Assembly (NCBI RefSeq): GCF_026004055.1
Contig: NZ_BPIJ01000001.1
Location: forward strand, 558,001-622,000
Direction: 5' to 3'
From: Meiothermus sp.
GTDB lineage: Bacteria > Deinococcota > Deinococci > Deinococcales > Thermaceae
DNA: 64,000 nt
A model generated the notes under the pieces. That model was not told where the DNA came from. It was given only the letters and a program-made list of their open reading frames with translations, and did not search any database. Within the stretch, counting starts at the first letter, position 1. Each line of letters starts with the position of its first letter. Positions 63,493 to 64,000 of the stretch are shown in pieces. The position numbers and the translations under genes were made by a program.

Positions 63493-63814
63493 CGGTCTGT
63501 TAAGCAGTATGCGGTATAGCTTTCAGAACGCGCCGTGTCTCGTAAACCTGGGCCTTCGGTGTCTTGCCTGTACGGTCATGCCAAAAGCACCCCACCTCGC
63601 TTCGCCCCTTCCCTCCCCTACTGCGTAGGGGAGGCCAGGTGGGGTGGCTGACCTAGCAGCGGATTGGGGGCCTTGCCTGATACCCTCCCCCACCCTCCCT
63701 ACGCGGTAGGGAGGGCGTTTTTAGGCCATCTCGGGGGCCGAAGTGGGATGGAATCTCTACAACGATGTATTCGGTGTGCGGTACAAAACTTCGGAAATTT
63801 AGTTACCAGACCAC
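63492..63814. mobile_element. MITE copy 2 (323 bp, TA-flanked)
   Basis: The left end GCGGTCTGTTAA and the right end GTTACCAGACCAC are inverted repeats, flanked by TA at 63490-63491 and 63815-63816. From TTCAGAACGCG to the right end it matches copy 1 almost base for base, including both GC-rich hairpins and the TTTTT run. The left TA belongs to the nfo stop codon. The short open frame inside both copies is not a credible gene. Confidence 0.8.
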
Positions 63815-63843
63815 TAGCGTGGTTTGCTCAGAGGATTTGTGTC

Positions 63844-63875
63844 CAATCCGGGTAGCTCGTCACCGAGTCTGGTAT
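63844..63875. repeat. Copy of the 30.3-kb element end
   Basis: AATCCGGGTAGCTCGTCACC followed by GAGTCTGGTAT shares the core CGGGTAG(C/T)TCGTCACCGA with 30293-30310. Its minus strand begins ATACCAGACTC, matching ATACCAGATTC. Probably a short or deleted form of the same repeat. Confidence 0.45.
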
Positions 63876-64000
63876 CAGGCGGGCTGGTCGGGGAAATCGC
63901 TCTTGGCTTCTTCTTCAAGCGTCCGCACCTCGAGCTGCCCATCGCTTTGGCGCTCAACCTTGAGTTTGAACTGAGCCACCAGACCACCGATGGCCCCAAT
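63875..64000 (-). CDS. 3' end of an unidentified protein gene
   Basis: The frame is open from the window edge to a TGA at 63877-63875, giving the last 41 residues: a hydrophobic IGAIGGLVAQFKLKVE start and an acidic ending EEEAKSDFPDQPA. Typical CTCGAG codon pairing supports coding. Too little remains to name a family. Confidence 0.5.
   Translation of the reverse strand: MGAIGGLVAQFKLKVERQSDGQLEVRTLEEEAKSDFPDQPA

Noticed and set aside
1-64000. CRISPR arrays, tRNA and rRNA genes, tmRNA
   Set aside because: No regularly spaced repeats, cloverleaf-like segments or rRNA signatures were found on reading; tmRNA was looked for near smpB without success. A model-based scan could still find a missed short RNA.

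Overview
The window looks like a chromosomal segment from a Meiothermus-like member of the Thermales. The protein families (SmpB, HisRS, RicT, BTAD-type activator, SLH protein) read as Thermus/Meiothermus-like, the DNA is GC-rich, the Leu-Glu pair CTCGAG is used constantly, and many genes carry a TANNNT -10 box about 6-8 nt before the start codon, as in leaderless Deinococcus-Thermus transcripts. I made no database comparison, so the genus is an inference.

Layout. 1-15.8 kb: a truncated SARP-type regulator, trpC, a 23S/tRNA uracil methyltransferase, a TAXI-type TRAP transporter with a small membrane partner, a patatin, ricT, a Nudix hydrolase, two nucleoside-type ABC permeases, and ubiE with a coupled small gene. 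15.8-26.4 kb: two tandem HAD phosphatases, a PhzF-like protein, aspS, hisS (with one extra base that breaks the frame), a GGDEF protein, an SLH envelope protein and a small membrane protein. 26.5-36.4 kb: a tyrosine recombinase, a coupled psiE-like/khtT/khtU/rhomboid run, an SDH/ClpP-fold protease, SMC, a GerMN protein and a cell-wall amidase. 36.4-39.4 kb: smpB, pdxT, a MITE, a second copy of the small membrane protein, and pdxS.

39.6-48.4 kb is the most unusual part. It holds two DUF5706 (PycTM-like) membrane proteins, a patatin with two intact cyclic-nucleotide-binding domains, a lipoprotein gene, and a 1251-aa soluble-adenylyl-cyclase-like cyclase/ATPase/TPR protein, flanked by about 1 kb of repeats. 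Cyclase, cNMP-gated phospholipase and PycTM-like proteins together suggest a cyclic-nucleotide signalling or defence cassette that differs from described Pycsar loci; this function is inferred.

48.4-64 kb: a LysM/M23 peptidase, rho, a transaldolase, ileS (a type 2 enzyme with an altered HIGH motif, behind a T-box leader), a mercury-type cluster (merR-like gene, dsrE-like gene, merP-like gene, merA, second flavoprotein reductase) with a classic MerR-type operator, a LolA-like protein, pepP, rlpA, nfo, a second MITE copy and the 3' end of an unknown gene. Both MITE copies sit exactly at gene stop codons. A 25-26 bp palindrome, TTTCACAA-N10-TCGTGAAA, recurs in four intergenic regions.
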